Assembly: GCA_963829355.1 (NCBI GenBank)
Contig: CAWHHZ010000015.1
Coordinates: forward strand, 13,687-77,686
Direction: 5' to 3'
From: CAWHHZ01 sp963829355
GTDB taxonomy: Bacteria > Acidobacteriota > Thermoanaerobaculia > Gp7-AA8 > JAHWKK01
Length of the DNA stretch: 64,000 bases
In this document: positions 29,477-37,646 of the stretch, in pieces
Layout of the letters: each line of letters opens with the position of its first letter
How positions within the stretch are numbered: position 1 is the stretch's first letter
Position numbers and translations under genes: made by a program
Notes under the pieces: model-generated
Database searches by the model: none
What the model was told of the DNA's origin: nothing
Seen by the model: the letters and a program-made list of their open reading frames with translations, nothing else

Positions 29477-30295
29477 ATGGCAGCAAGTTCACATCTCCGT
29501 AAAAAGACACGCGTCTTCAAGGTTTTTCTCCTCCTCGCTGGCGGCCTTCTCGGCTCCTGCACTACGACGGACGATGTCTGGACGGAGAGCCTTACCGGGA
29601 TGAAGTTCGTCCGGGTCCCGGCCGGAGAATTTCTCATGGGGAGTCCTCCTGAAGAACCAGGCCGGGAGGATCAGGAGGTGCTTCACCGCGTCACGATCAG
29701 CCAGCCGTTCTTCCTCGGCCAGTTCGAGGTGACCCAGCGGCAATGGGAGCTCGTAATGGGCGAGAACCCCAGCTCGTTCGCCGGTTGTGCCGAATGTCCC
29801 GTCGAAAGGATCAATTTCTTCGACGTGATGGCATTCATCGAAGCACTGGAGGAGATGACCGGACATCGGTTCCGGCTGCCGACCGAAGCCGAATGGGAGT
29901 ATGCATGCCGCGCCGGTACCTCTACGCCGTTCCATACCGGCGATCAATTGACCACTGACGATGCGAACTACGACGGCAGCTATCCGTACGACGGCGGTCC
30001 GCCAGGGATCGATCGTGAGGCGACTACGCCTGTCGGCTCGTTCTCACCAAACAGTCTGGGACTCTACGACATGCACGGGAACGTGTGGGAATGGACCGAA
30101 GACTGGCACTGCCCGTATCCGACTGGAGCGGTGACGGATCCTCTCCTGCAGTGCGACTCAGAGCTCCGCGTCATTCGAGGCGGGAGCTGGTACTTCGACG
30201 CGAACAGTGCGCGCTGTGCGCTCCGCTACACGCACCGCCCGCAGGACCTGGGCTTCAGTATCGGCGTGCGCCTGATCGCGGAACCTGCCAATTGA
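29477..30295 (+). CDS. Lipoprotein with FGE-sulfatase (SUMF1/formylglycine-generating-like) domain
   Basis: A 272-residue lipoprotein (lipobox LLGSC) with an FGE-sulfatase domain. Clear family segments: MKFVRVPAGEFLMGS, QPFFLGQFEVTQRQWELVMG, RLPTEAEWEYACRAG, LYDMHGNVWEWTEDW and RVIRGGSWYF near the end. True formylglycine-generating enzymes need a specific Cys pair; here that pair is not obvious, so it may be a catalytically different or structural member like many secreted paralogues. ATG at 29477 is chosen because the signal peptide follows. Confidence 0.9.
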   Translation: MAASSHLRKKTRVFKVFLLLAGGLLGSCTTTDDVWTESLTGMKFVRVPAGEFLMGSPPEEPGREDQEVLHRVTISQPFFLGQFEVTQRQWELVMGENPSSFAGCAECPVERINFFDVMAFIEALEEMTGHRFRLPTEAEWEYACRAGTSTPFHTGDQLTTDDANYDGSYPYDGGPPGIDREATTPVGSFSPNSLGLYDMHGNVWEWTEDWHCPYPTGAVTDPLLQCDSELRVIRGGSWYFDANSARCALRYTHRPQDLGFSIGVRLIAEPAN

Positions 30296-30428
30296 CCCGA
30301 GGGGGGAACTCGCAGTGGTCGCCGTCGTGCGGACGTGTATGCGCTGGATCCGGCCTGGCGGCCCGCCGCCAACGCAGTGCCTCGCTGCTCGTCGCCCGCT
30401 ACGCCAGTGGAGTGAAATGACACCCACC

Positions 30429-30463
30429 TCATCCCGAGCGCAGCGAGCGGAGCGGAGGGATGA
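30429..30463. repeat. REP-like palindrome
   Basis: A single arm of the type TCATCCC-GAGCGCAGCGAGCGGAGC-GGGATGA between the FGE-sulfatase gene and the convergent thiolase gene. It is related to the inverted repeat at 5798-5898. The surrounding 30296-30572 interval shows no gene. Confidence 0.55.
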
Positions 30464-30572
30464 CTTCTCCATCAGTGTTCAATGGGATACCAGATGGCTC
30501 ATTAGAAGGTGCTGAGGGAATTGTGCCGCGGAGTCTGGCGCGGCGAAGCCGCCGATCGACGACCGTCTCGTC

Positions 30573-31745
30573 TCAGACGCTCGTCTCGATCAGTGCGGCC
30601 ACTCCCTGCCCACCGCCCACGCACAGCGACACGATCCCTCGCTTCAGTCCCCTCCTCTTCAGAAGGTGTGTCATTGTGACGACCAGACGCATTCCTGACG
30701 CGCCGAGCGGGTGGCCGAGCGCGATCGCGCCGCCATTCACATTGAGTTTTTCAGAGGGGATGCGGAGCTCCCGGTTGACAGCGAGGATCTGCGCGGCGAA
30801 CGCCTCGTTGATCTCCCAGAGATCGATCTCGTCCGCGCTGAGGCCTGCAGCGTCGAGCAGGTCGCGACTCGCCCCGACAGGGCCCAGACCCATCCGCGAC
30901 GGATCGAGTCCGATGACCGAGGCTCCCGTGAGCCACGCGTCGGGAGTGATTCCCTCTTCTTCGAGTGCGCTCTTCGACAGCACCAGTCCGGCCGCTGCAC
31001 CGTCAGTCAGAGGCGAGGAATTGCCTGCCGTGACCCGGCCATCGTTTCGAAACACGGTGGGGAGCCTCGACAGCGCGTCGACGCTCGTCCCGGCCCGCAC
31101 CGTCTCGTCGGTCACGTGCTGGTAAGGCTCGCCCTTCCTCTGCGGGATTGCGAGCGGAACGATCTCGTCAGAGAACCCGCCATCCTCGCCAGCCTTCGCC
31201 GCACGGGCGTGGCTCTCCGCGGCAAACTCGTCCATCTCTTCCCGGGTGATCCCGAATTCATCGGCAAGGATCTCCGCGGTCTCCCCCATCGGCGGATCGC
31301 CAATCTCTGGTGTCGACAGGCGGATCGGGTACGGCCGCGGCTCCGCGTACGACCAGGCCCTCGGCGTCTTCTCCATGAACCACGGGCAGCGGCTCGCGCT
31401 CTCCACGCCGCCGACCAGTACCGAATCGGCGAGCGAGGCGTTGATCTTGGCTGCCGCTACGACCAGAGCCTCGAGGCCCGAGGCGCACTGCCGGTCGATC
31501 GTCATGGCCGGCACGCCGACCGGGATCCCGGCGTCGAGTGCAGCGACCCGCGTCACGTTGCCGATCGAGTTTCGCACATTGCCCGCGATGACCTCGTCGA
31601 CTGAAGCGCGGCCCGATTCGCGCATCACCGCGCCGAACAGGTGGCCGAGCAACTGGTACGCCTCGAACCCCGCGAGCACGCCGGCGAGCTTCCCGACCGC
31701 CAGACGACGGGGATGAACGATTCCGACCGGCTCTCGCAACATCAT
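30573..31745 (-). CDS. Thiolase (acetyl-CoA C-acyltransferase type)
   Basis: A 390-residue thiolase. The acyl-carrying Cys87 lies in DRQCASG, the His motif in NVNGGAIALGHPLGASG and the second catalytic Cys in SLCVGGGQGVA. It would cleave a 3-ketoacyl-CoA with CoA, or condense acyl-CoAs. ATG 31745 (with a second ATG at 31742) overlaps the stop of the M20 gene, so it is the coupled last gene of a five-gene operon that also encodes an aminotransferase and a CoA-transferase. This fits breakdown of an amino-acid-derived ketoacid. Confidence 0.92.
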   Translation of the reverse strand: MMLREPVGIVHPRRLAVGKLAGVLAGFEAYQLLGHLFGAVMRESGRASVDEVIAGNVRNSIGNVTRVAALDAGIPVGVPAMTIDRQCASGLEALVVAAAKINASLADSVLVGGVESASRCPWFMEKTPRAWSYAEPRPYPIRLSTPEIGDPPMGETAEILADEFGITREEMDEFAAESHARAAKAGEDGGFSDEIVPLAIPQRKGEPYQHVTDETVRAGTSVDALSRLPTVFRNDGRVTAGNSSPLTDGAAAGLVLSKSALEEEGITPDAWLTGASVIGLDPSRMGLGPVGASRDLLDAAGLSADEIDLWEINEAFAAQILAVNRELRIPSEKLNVNGGAIALGHPLGASGMRLVVTMTHLLKRRGLKRGIVSLCVGGGQGVAALIETSV

Positions 31746-33046
31746 CGGCCCATCCTCCTCAGCCCACACCAGCGGCCGGTGAAATCGGCCATCACTTCCG
31801 CGACACGCTGCATCGAGTCGATACTCACCTTCTCGTCGATACCGTGGATGTCTCGCGCGACCGGTCCGTAGCAGGTGACCGGAATGTCGTGGTAGAGCCT
31901 GAACATGCGTGCGTCGGTCGTGGCGGTGGCGCTCAACTCCTCCGGCTCGCTCCCGCGCCAATCCTTGTGTGTCTGACGAAGCGCGGAACCAAACTCGCCA
32001 TCGAGATCGAGCTCACATCCTTCTGCCTGAAAGCCGTTGTACTCGACCCGGGGAGGAGACTCGCGCAGCCACGGATCCGACTCGGCGACCGCACGCACGC
32101 GATCCTCGACCATCTCCCTGACCTCCTCGAGGCTCTGACCCGGGAAGAGCCCGATCCGGAAGTGCACGACGCATTCACCCGCCACCGTGCTCGCCCAGTC
32201 GCCACCCTGGATGATTCCGACATTCAGGTTAGCGGGATGATCGATGCCTGCGTACCCCGCGGGAACGTTCTCCGGTTTGTTGATCTCGTCCTCGAGCTCG
32301 CGCATGGCCCGGATGATGAGCCACGATTTCTCGATCGCGTTCACTCCGCGTCCTGCGGCGAGCACGTGGGTCGTCCGGCCGATTACGCGCACCGTGAACC
32401 AGATCACACCGACCTGCCGGCGCAGAATCGTTTCGCCGAACGGCTCCGGGATGATGCACGCGTCGGCGAGGTGGCCGTTCGCCAGGATCGCCAGCGACCC
32501 GTTACCCGAGCATTCTTCCTCGACCGGAGACTGGCAGATCACGGGCGAGGCGGGCTCAAAACCGAGATCCTGGAGTGCGGTCAGCGCCCAGAGAAAGCTC
32601 GTGGTGCCACCCTTCATGTCACCCGCTCCCCGCCCGTACAACCACGTTTCGCCATCCTCCTCGTTTTCGACGAGGCGCGGCTCGAACGGGGGCGACGACC
32701 ACAACGACACAGGCTCGGGGCTGACCACATCGATGTGGCCATTGAAGGCGAGTGAGCGTCCGGCCTTCTCGCCGGGGTCGTGGATCGCGACCAGATTTTC
32801 TTTCCCGTCGAGAGTCCAATCCACGGGACTGAATCCCGGGCGTCCCTCGATCTCGTTGCGAGACATCGGCTCGCGCCTCACGTCGTAGCCCATCTCTTCG
32901 TAGATCGCGGCGATCCGCCTTTGCCCCAGCTCCTCCGAACCGAGAATAGTCGGCTCGCGAACCAGGTCGCTCAAGGTGTCGATTGCCCATGCGCGCCGCC
33001 GGTTAATGGCAGCGGCCAGTTCGTCGCGGGTTGGTTTTGAGGTCAT
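31742..33046 (-). CDS. M20-family metallohydrolase (ArgE/DapE-like)
   Basis: A 434-residue zinc amidohydrolase. Metal and catalytic residues are visible: NGHIDVV (His, Asp), GRGAGDMKGG (bridging Asp), PVEEECSGNG (general base Glu and zinc Glu), IPEPFGE (Glu) and RDIHGIDE (C-terminal His). The family removes N-acyl or N-carbamoyl groups from amino acids or cleaves dipeptides. ATG 33046 overlaps the preceding stop (ATGA) with GAGGAG 8 bases upstream; the 10 codons before it are rejected. The context suggests release of the amino acid consumed by the aminotransferase. Confidence 0.9.
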   Translation of the reverse strand: MTSKPTRDELAAAINRRRAWAIDTLSDLVREPTILGSEELGQRRIAAIYEEMGYDVRREPMSRNEIEGRPGFSPVDWTLDGKENLVAIHDPGEKAGRSLAFNGHIDVVSPEPVSLWSSPPFEPRLVENEEDGETWLYGRGAGDMKGGTTSFLWALTALQDLGFEPASPVICQSPVEEECSGNGSLAILANGHLADACIIPEPFGETILRRQVGVIWFTVRVIGRTTHVLAAGRGVNAIEKSWLIIRAMRELEDEINKPENVPAGYAGIDHPANLNVGIIQGGDWASTVAGECVVHFRIGLFPGQSLEEVREMVEDRVRAVAESDPWLRESPPRVEYNGFQAEGCELDLDGEFGSALRQTHKDWRGSEPEELSATATTDARMFRLYHDIPVTCYGPVARDIHGIDEKVSIDSMQRVAEVMADFTGRWCGLRRMGR

Positions 33047-33750
33047 GTTGAGCTCCTCGTTTCCGATCGGTCCCACGGTTCCTGCGGCTCCTCGACCTGG
33101 ATCGGGACCTCGATCGAACCATTGATCGGGCCGAGCACCTCGTCGATCGTGTAATCGGGATGAACGCTCGTCAGCACGAGGCGGTCATCCCGCTTGCGGA
33201 AGACGGCGCACTCGGTGATCAGCGTATCGACGCAACCCCAGGCAGTGATCGGCAGCGAGCACGACTCGACGAGTTTCGGCCGCCCCTTCTTGTCGAGGTG
33301 GCGCGAGATAATGACGACGCGGTTGGCCTTCTGTGCGAGCTCCATCGCGCCTCCCATGCCGGGTGTCAGCTTTCCAGGGATCTTCCAGTTCGCCAGATCT
33401 CCTCGCACACTCACTTCGAAGGCGCCCAGGATCGCGACGTCCAGATTTCCACCTCTGACGATGGCGAACGACATCAGGCTGTCGAAGAACGCACCGCCGG
33501 GGACGAGCTCACACGCCTGCCCCCCGGCATCGATCACGTCGTGGTCGGGAGTCTTGTCCTCGAGCGGCTCCCCCATTCCGAGAAAGCCGTTCTCCGAGTG
33601 GAACATCGGTTCGACCCCCGCTGGCAGGTAGGCCGGCACCATCGTCGGCAGTCCGATCCCGAGATTCACGACCATGCCGTCTTCCAGCTCCATGGCCGCG
33701 CGGCGGACGATGGTCTCCTCAACGGAGTCGAGCTGGCGCGGCTTACTCAT
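33043..33750 (-). CDS. 3-oxoacid CoA-transferase-type, subunit B
   Basis: A 235-residue class I CoA-transferase beta subunit. The catalytic Glu is in the SENGFLGMG motif, and GIGLPTMVP and GAFEVSVRGDLANW are typical. With subunit A it moves CoA between acyl donors and a carboxylic acid, for example acetoacetate or a ketoacid. It overlaps subunit A and the M20 gene by four bases each, so the three are translated together. Confidence 0.92.
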   Translation of the reverse strand: MSKPRQLDSVEETIVRRAAMELEDGMVVNLGIGLPTMVPAYLPAGVEPMFHSENGFLGMGEPLEDKTPDHDVIDAGGQACELVPGGAFFDSLMSFAIVRGGNLDVAILGAFEVSVRGDLANWKIPGKLTPGMGGAMELAQKANRVVIISRHLDKKGRPKLVESCSLPITAWGCVDTLITECAVFRKRDDRLVLTSVHPDYTIDEVLGPINGSIEVPIQVEEPQEPWDRSETRSST

Positions 33751-34439
33751 TCACCCTGCTCCTCGACGTGACGTCGCGGACCGGCCGGAACCACCGCGTC
33801 GACGAATACGCTCGGGACGTGGACCTCCTCCGGTGCGATTCCCCCCACCTCCACGATCTCCTTCGCCTCGACGATGACGCGATCGCAGGCCGAGGCCATC
33901 ACGACGCACATGTTGCGATTCGATCCGCGGAACCAGGCGTTTCCGATCCTGTCGGCGCGGTCGGCGCAGATCATCGCGACGTCACCACGAAGCGCCTTCT
34001 CGACGAGGAACGTCTCGCCATCCAGCTCGAGGGTTGGTTTTCCCTCGGCGAGCTCGGTACCGAGACCGATGTCGCTGAGGAATGCCGGGATTCCGGCGCC
34101 TCCGGCACGAATGCGCTCGGCGAAGATCCCCTGAGGCATCAACACCGCCTCGACCTCCCCTCGGTTCATCTGATCGATGAACGCGGGGTTCAGACCGACG
34201 TGAGTGGCAATCAGTTTTCGAACCATGCCCCGGGCGAGAAGCGGACCGATTCCGAGGTCTGGCTCATTCGCATCGTTCTTGATCAGCGTCAGATCCCTGA
34301 ATTTATCTGGCCGGTCGGCCATGTACTCGAGGAGTGAAAAAGGCACACCGCCCCGTCCGAACCCCCCGACCATGATCGTCTGGCCGCTCTCGAGGTACCT
34401 CGAGACTGCTTCCTCGATCGTGATGCACAGATCGATCAT
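33747..34439 (-). CDS. 3-oxoacid CoA-transferase-type, subunit A
   Basis: A 230-residue class I CoA-transferase alpha subunit with the GQTIMVGGFGRGGVP glycine loop and the region GGAGIPAFLSDIGLGTELAEG. Start and stop overlap its neighbours (TGATG after the aminotransferase, ATGA into subunit B). Substrate is not determinable by eye; the AtoDA/ScoAB families and glutaconate CoA-transferases are the nearest known relatives. Confidence 0.92.
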   Translation of the reverse strand: MIDLCITIEEAVSRYLESGQTIMVGGFGRGGVPFSLLEYMADRPDKFRDLTLIKNDANEPDLGIGPLLARGMVRKLIATHVGLNPAFIDQMNRGEVEAVLMPQGIFAERIRAGGAGIPAFLSDIGLGTELAEGKPTLELDGETFLVEKALRGDVAMICADRADRIGNAWFRGSNRNMCVVMASACDRVIVEAKEIVEVGGIAPEEVHVPSVFVDAVVPAGPRRHVEEQGE

Positions 34440-36025
34440 CAGCCCTCGTCACCTTCTTCGTCGAGAACAGTCCACTCCGGATCCATCACCTCGGTGACGT
34501 TCGCATTCATGACCGGAACCGCACCGGAGAGATCGGCGCGAGCCCATGGCGGCACACCCTCGTCCTGCGAATACCGCTTGATCGTCTGAATTGGTTCGCC
34601 AGTCTCCTGCGCAACGAACCGGTCGAGGATGATTCCGAGGTCCGCGAGTGCTCGATCGAGGCGGGTGATCAGGTCGTCGACGCCAGCCTCGTCGATGATC
34701 AACGGCGGAGCGATCAGAATGTGATCGCCCGAATGTCCGAAGAGCGACCGGCGCGGATAGACCAGAAGCCCGTGATCGCGGGCGAACCCTGTCATCTCGA
34801 GGGCCACGAACCAGTGCGCAGGAAATACTTTCCTGGCAGAGCGATCACGAACGAACTCGATCGCGGAGAACAGCCCACGCCCCCGCACGTCGCCGATCAT
34901 CAGGTGCCGGTCCTTCAGCTCGTGAAGCCGCTCGTGCAGGTAAGTTCCGACCTTTCGAGAGTTCTCGACCAGTCCCTCGTCGATGATGATGCGAACCGCC
35001 TCGAGCGCGATGGCGCAAGAGAGAGGATTCCCCGCGAACGTGTGTCCGTGCATGAACCCGCCATGATCGAGCACGGTCTCGACGAGCTCACTCCGGCAGA
35101 TGATCGCGCCGATCGGCGTGTAGCCTCCGGAGAGCCCCTTCGACGTCACGACGATGTCAGGGCTGATGTTCCAGTGCGAATAGCCGAAAAAGGTACCCGT
35201 TCGGCCGCAGCCGGTCATGACATCGTCGATGATCAGCAGGATGTTGTTCTTTCGACAGATCTCCTCGATCATCGGGAAGTACTCGTCGGGTGGAACAGCG
35301 GCCCCGGTCGATGCTCCGCCGATCGGCTCCGCGATGAATGCGGCGATGTTGTCGGCACCGTACGATTCGATCGCCCACTGCAACTCGTTCGCGCAGTCGA
35401 CCCCGCATTCGGGATATGTTTTGTTCAGAGGACAGTGATAGCAATAGGGGGCGGAGATCTTGGGCCACGTCACCGTCAGTGGCATGAACGGGATGTTCAG
35501 CGCCGAATAGCCGGTCGACGCGAGTGCCCCCAGCGTCGCGCCGTGATACGAGGGACGGCGGCTGAGAAAGATCGATTTGCCCTGCTTGCCGGAGCTCCAC
35601 CAGTACTGACGCGCGAGCTTGATCGCGCTCTCGACGGCCTCCGATCCGGAGTTGACGAAGAAGACGCGGTTCAGTTCCGGGGGCGAGAGCTGAACCAGGA
35701 GCTCGGCCAGCTCATTGGCCGGCGTGTTCTCGAACTGGAGCCGGTAGCTGAACGCAATTTTCGAGAGCTGATCGGCTGCCGCCTTCGCGATCCGCTCGTT
35801 CGCGTGCCCGAGATTCGCTGCGACCGCACCACTGCATCCGTCGATGTACTCGTTCCCATCGGTGTCATAGATATAGATGCCCCGTCCGTGGCTGACGGTG
35901 GGGAGCGTTTCACGACGCTGATAGAACAGCGGTGAGCGACGCGAGCCAGGGATCCCGACCCGTCGCTTCTCCTCCTGCTGCCCTGAATCAGACGGTTCAG
36001 GCGTTGTCTTCTCGAAGATCGACAT
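34439..36025 (-). CDS. Class III PLP-dependent aminotransferase
   Basis: A 528-residue class III (omega) aminotransferase. The PLP Lys is in TSKGLSGGYTPIG near residue 295, the Asp that contacts the PLP ring nitrogen in LLIIDDVMTGCGRTG, and NSGSEAVESAIKLAR is the phosphate-binding region. The length is about 80 residues above the usual 440-450 because of an acidic C-terminal extension and a Cys-containing insert (APYCYHCPLNKTYPECGVDC) that could bind metal. It is the first gene of the operon and probably deaminates the catabolised amino compound. Confidence 0.92.
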   Translation of the reverse strand: MSIFEKTTPEPSDSGQQEEKRRVGIPGSRRSPLFYQRRETLPTVSHGRGIYIYDTDGNEYIDGCSGAVAANLGHANERIAKAAADQLSKIAFSYRLQFENTPANELAELLVQLSPPELNRVFFVNSGSEAVESAIKLARQYWWSSGKQGKSIFLSRRPSYHGATLGALASTGYSALNIPFMPLTVTWPKISAPYCYHCPLNKTYPECGVDCANELQWAIESYGADNIAAFIAEPIGGASTGAAVPPDEYFPMIEEICRKNNILLIIDDVMTGCGRTGTFFGYSHWNISPDIVVTSKGLSGGYTPIGAIICRSELVETVLDHGGFMHGHTFAGNPLSCAIALEAVRIIIDEGLVENSRKVGTYLHERLHELKDRHLMIGDVRGRGLFSAIEFVRDRSARKVFPAHWFVALEMTGFARDHGLLVYPRRSLFGHSGDHILIAPPLIIDEAGVDDLITRLDRALADLGIILDRFVAQETGEPIQTIKRYSQDEGVPPWARADLSGAVPVMNANVTEVMDPEWTVLDEEGDEG

Positions 36026-36273
36026 CGTCCAATGCGCAGCCTACCACGCCCCTCACCCAGAGTTGCTGGTTTCACCCTTGAGGCCGGTTGGGGTCGCCTC
36101 ACCTCCAGCGCATTCATCATTGCCTCTCCTCCCCCATATGAAGGATGGCCTCCCGGCTTCGCGCGCACTACAATCACTCCGTTCCTGAGCCCTGATCGTC
36201 CGGGCTCAATACGTGGGAATGCGCGTCGGGCGACTCCTGAGCGGGTTGCGAGCCGGGCGCGGGTCTGGAGTCG

Positions 36274-37434
36274 GTGGTGGTCTGGAACGTTCAGATCGAC
36301 GGCACGGTCTACACGGCGTCGTCTCTCGAGGAGCTGCAACAGTGGTGCGAACAGGGGAAAGTGCGGCGTCATCACAAGGTGCAGCGCCCTGGTACCGGCT
36401 CATGGAGGCTTGCGGCTGAGATCCCGGAGCTGAAACTCGCGGAAAAGAGTCAGGGGCTCAAGACTCCCGCCATCATCCTCCTCGGAATCTACCTTGTCCT
36501 GGTGGTGATCAAGGTTGTGGCCGATGGCGCGATGCCGGTTTCGGAGCGGGTCGGCTACGTCACCGGCGCGATGATCACGCCGGCGATCTTCTACTGGATA
36601 CTCGCCCTTCCCATAAGGCTGATCCGCAAGCGCTGGCCCACCGATCCCAATCCGCTACTGCTCGTCATCATCGCTCTGCTCGTGATCACGCAGGCGGCTC
36701 AGTTCCTGACGGGGCCGGCCATGCAGAGCCAGCGCTCCGCCGCTCTTCAGCAGGAGCTCGACGGCCTCCTCGAAACGAGTCAGCCTCAGCCGGAGCGGGC
36801 GTCGATGAACCCTGCGGCGGTTCGCTCCGTGCTCTCCTCGCGCACCGGGGACGACCTGGTGGAGGCGGTGAAGTTCGGCAACCGCTGGTACCGGACGGCA
36901 ACCGAGGAGACCAACCGCTGGTTGACCACGGGGGGAGCGATCTCGCTCGACGGACTGAGCGATCCTGCTGTGCTTCTCGACAGGAACGGTCTCAGTTCGC
37001 TCCGGCTCTCCGTGCACGAGTACCGGCGGCTTCTCGGGATGTACGAGACGAACATGATCCGGATCAATCGCGAGTCGATCGCTGAGGCGAGATCACTCCC
37101 TTTCCGCGATCAGGATTTCCGGAAAGGCTTTCTGACATCGGCCGAGGAGAACCATCGCACGACGATGGATCTGAACGCCGAGTTCTTCGCCATCGAGAAG
37201 GAGTTCGCAGCCGTCGCTCTCGAGCTGATCGACTTCATGGACGCCCGCCACGGAACCGTCGGCTGGGACGAGGTCATGGTCTTCGAGACCGACGAAGACG
37301 TCGCCACCTACGAGTCCCTGTGGTCCGAGATCGACCGCATCGCCGCCTCCGAAACAGACGTCCTGCAGCGCATGCAACAGGCCGAAGAGCGCCGGGTTGC
37401 AGCGGTGGAGAATTTGAAGGAAGCGGTGCGGTAG
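36274..37434 (+). CDS. Membrane protein with N-terminal GYF_2-like domain
   Basis: A 386-residue protein. Residues 1-50 (WNVQIDGTVYTASSLEELQQ) resemble the GYF_2/DUF4339 domain, a small cytoplasmic interaction module. Three hydrophobic helices follow (about 67-85, 98-112 and 128-145), then a mostly helical region to the end with a coiled-coil-like last 40 residues. GTG codons at 36274 and 36277 are both possible starts; GGAG at 36266 favours 36277. Function unknown. It is a single gene. Confidence 0.75.
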   Translation: MVVWNVQIDGTVYTASSLEELQQWCEQGKVRRHHKVQRPGTGSWRLAAEIPELKLAEKSQGLKTPAIILLGIYLVLVVIKVVADGAMPVSERVGYVTGAMITPAIFYWILALPIRLIRKRWPTDPNPLLLVIIALLVITQAAQFLTGPAMQSQRSAALQQELDGLLETSQPQPERASMNPAAVRSVLSSRTGDDLVEAVKFGNRWYRTATEETNRWLTTGGAISLDGLSDPAVLLDRNGLSSLRLSVHEYRRLLGMYETNMIRINRESIAEARSLPFRDQDFRKGFLTSAEENHRTTMDLNAEFFAIEKEFAAVALELIDFMDARHGTVGWDEVMVFETDEDVATYESLWSEIDRIAASETDVLQRMQQAEERRVAAVENLKEAVR

Positions 37435-37646
37435 TCAGGAAGTGGCCGCCGGAAAGATGACTCACTCGAACATGCAGAAACCCAGCTGCCTCTAGCAGCC
37501 GCATTCGCCGATCGCGCGAGCGGTCGAGCTGTTCATTGCGCGTAGCTGCGGACCGGACACCCAGCGAGAGGCTGCCGTGGCTGCATCGAGGGTGTTGTAC
37601 ATACCGTTATTAGACGTTTTAGGCTCCGCGCTCGTATCACCTCCGT

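Noticed and set aside
29477..30295. EgtB/ergothioneine sulfoxide synthase
   Set aside because: It is a lipoprotein with only the FGE-like domain and lacks the DinB-like iron-binding N-terminal domain.
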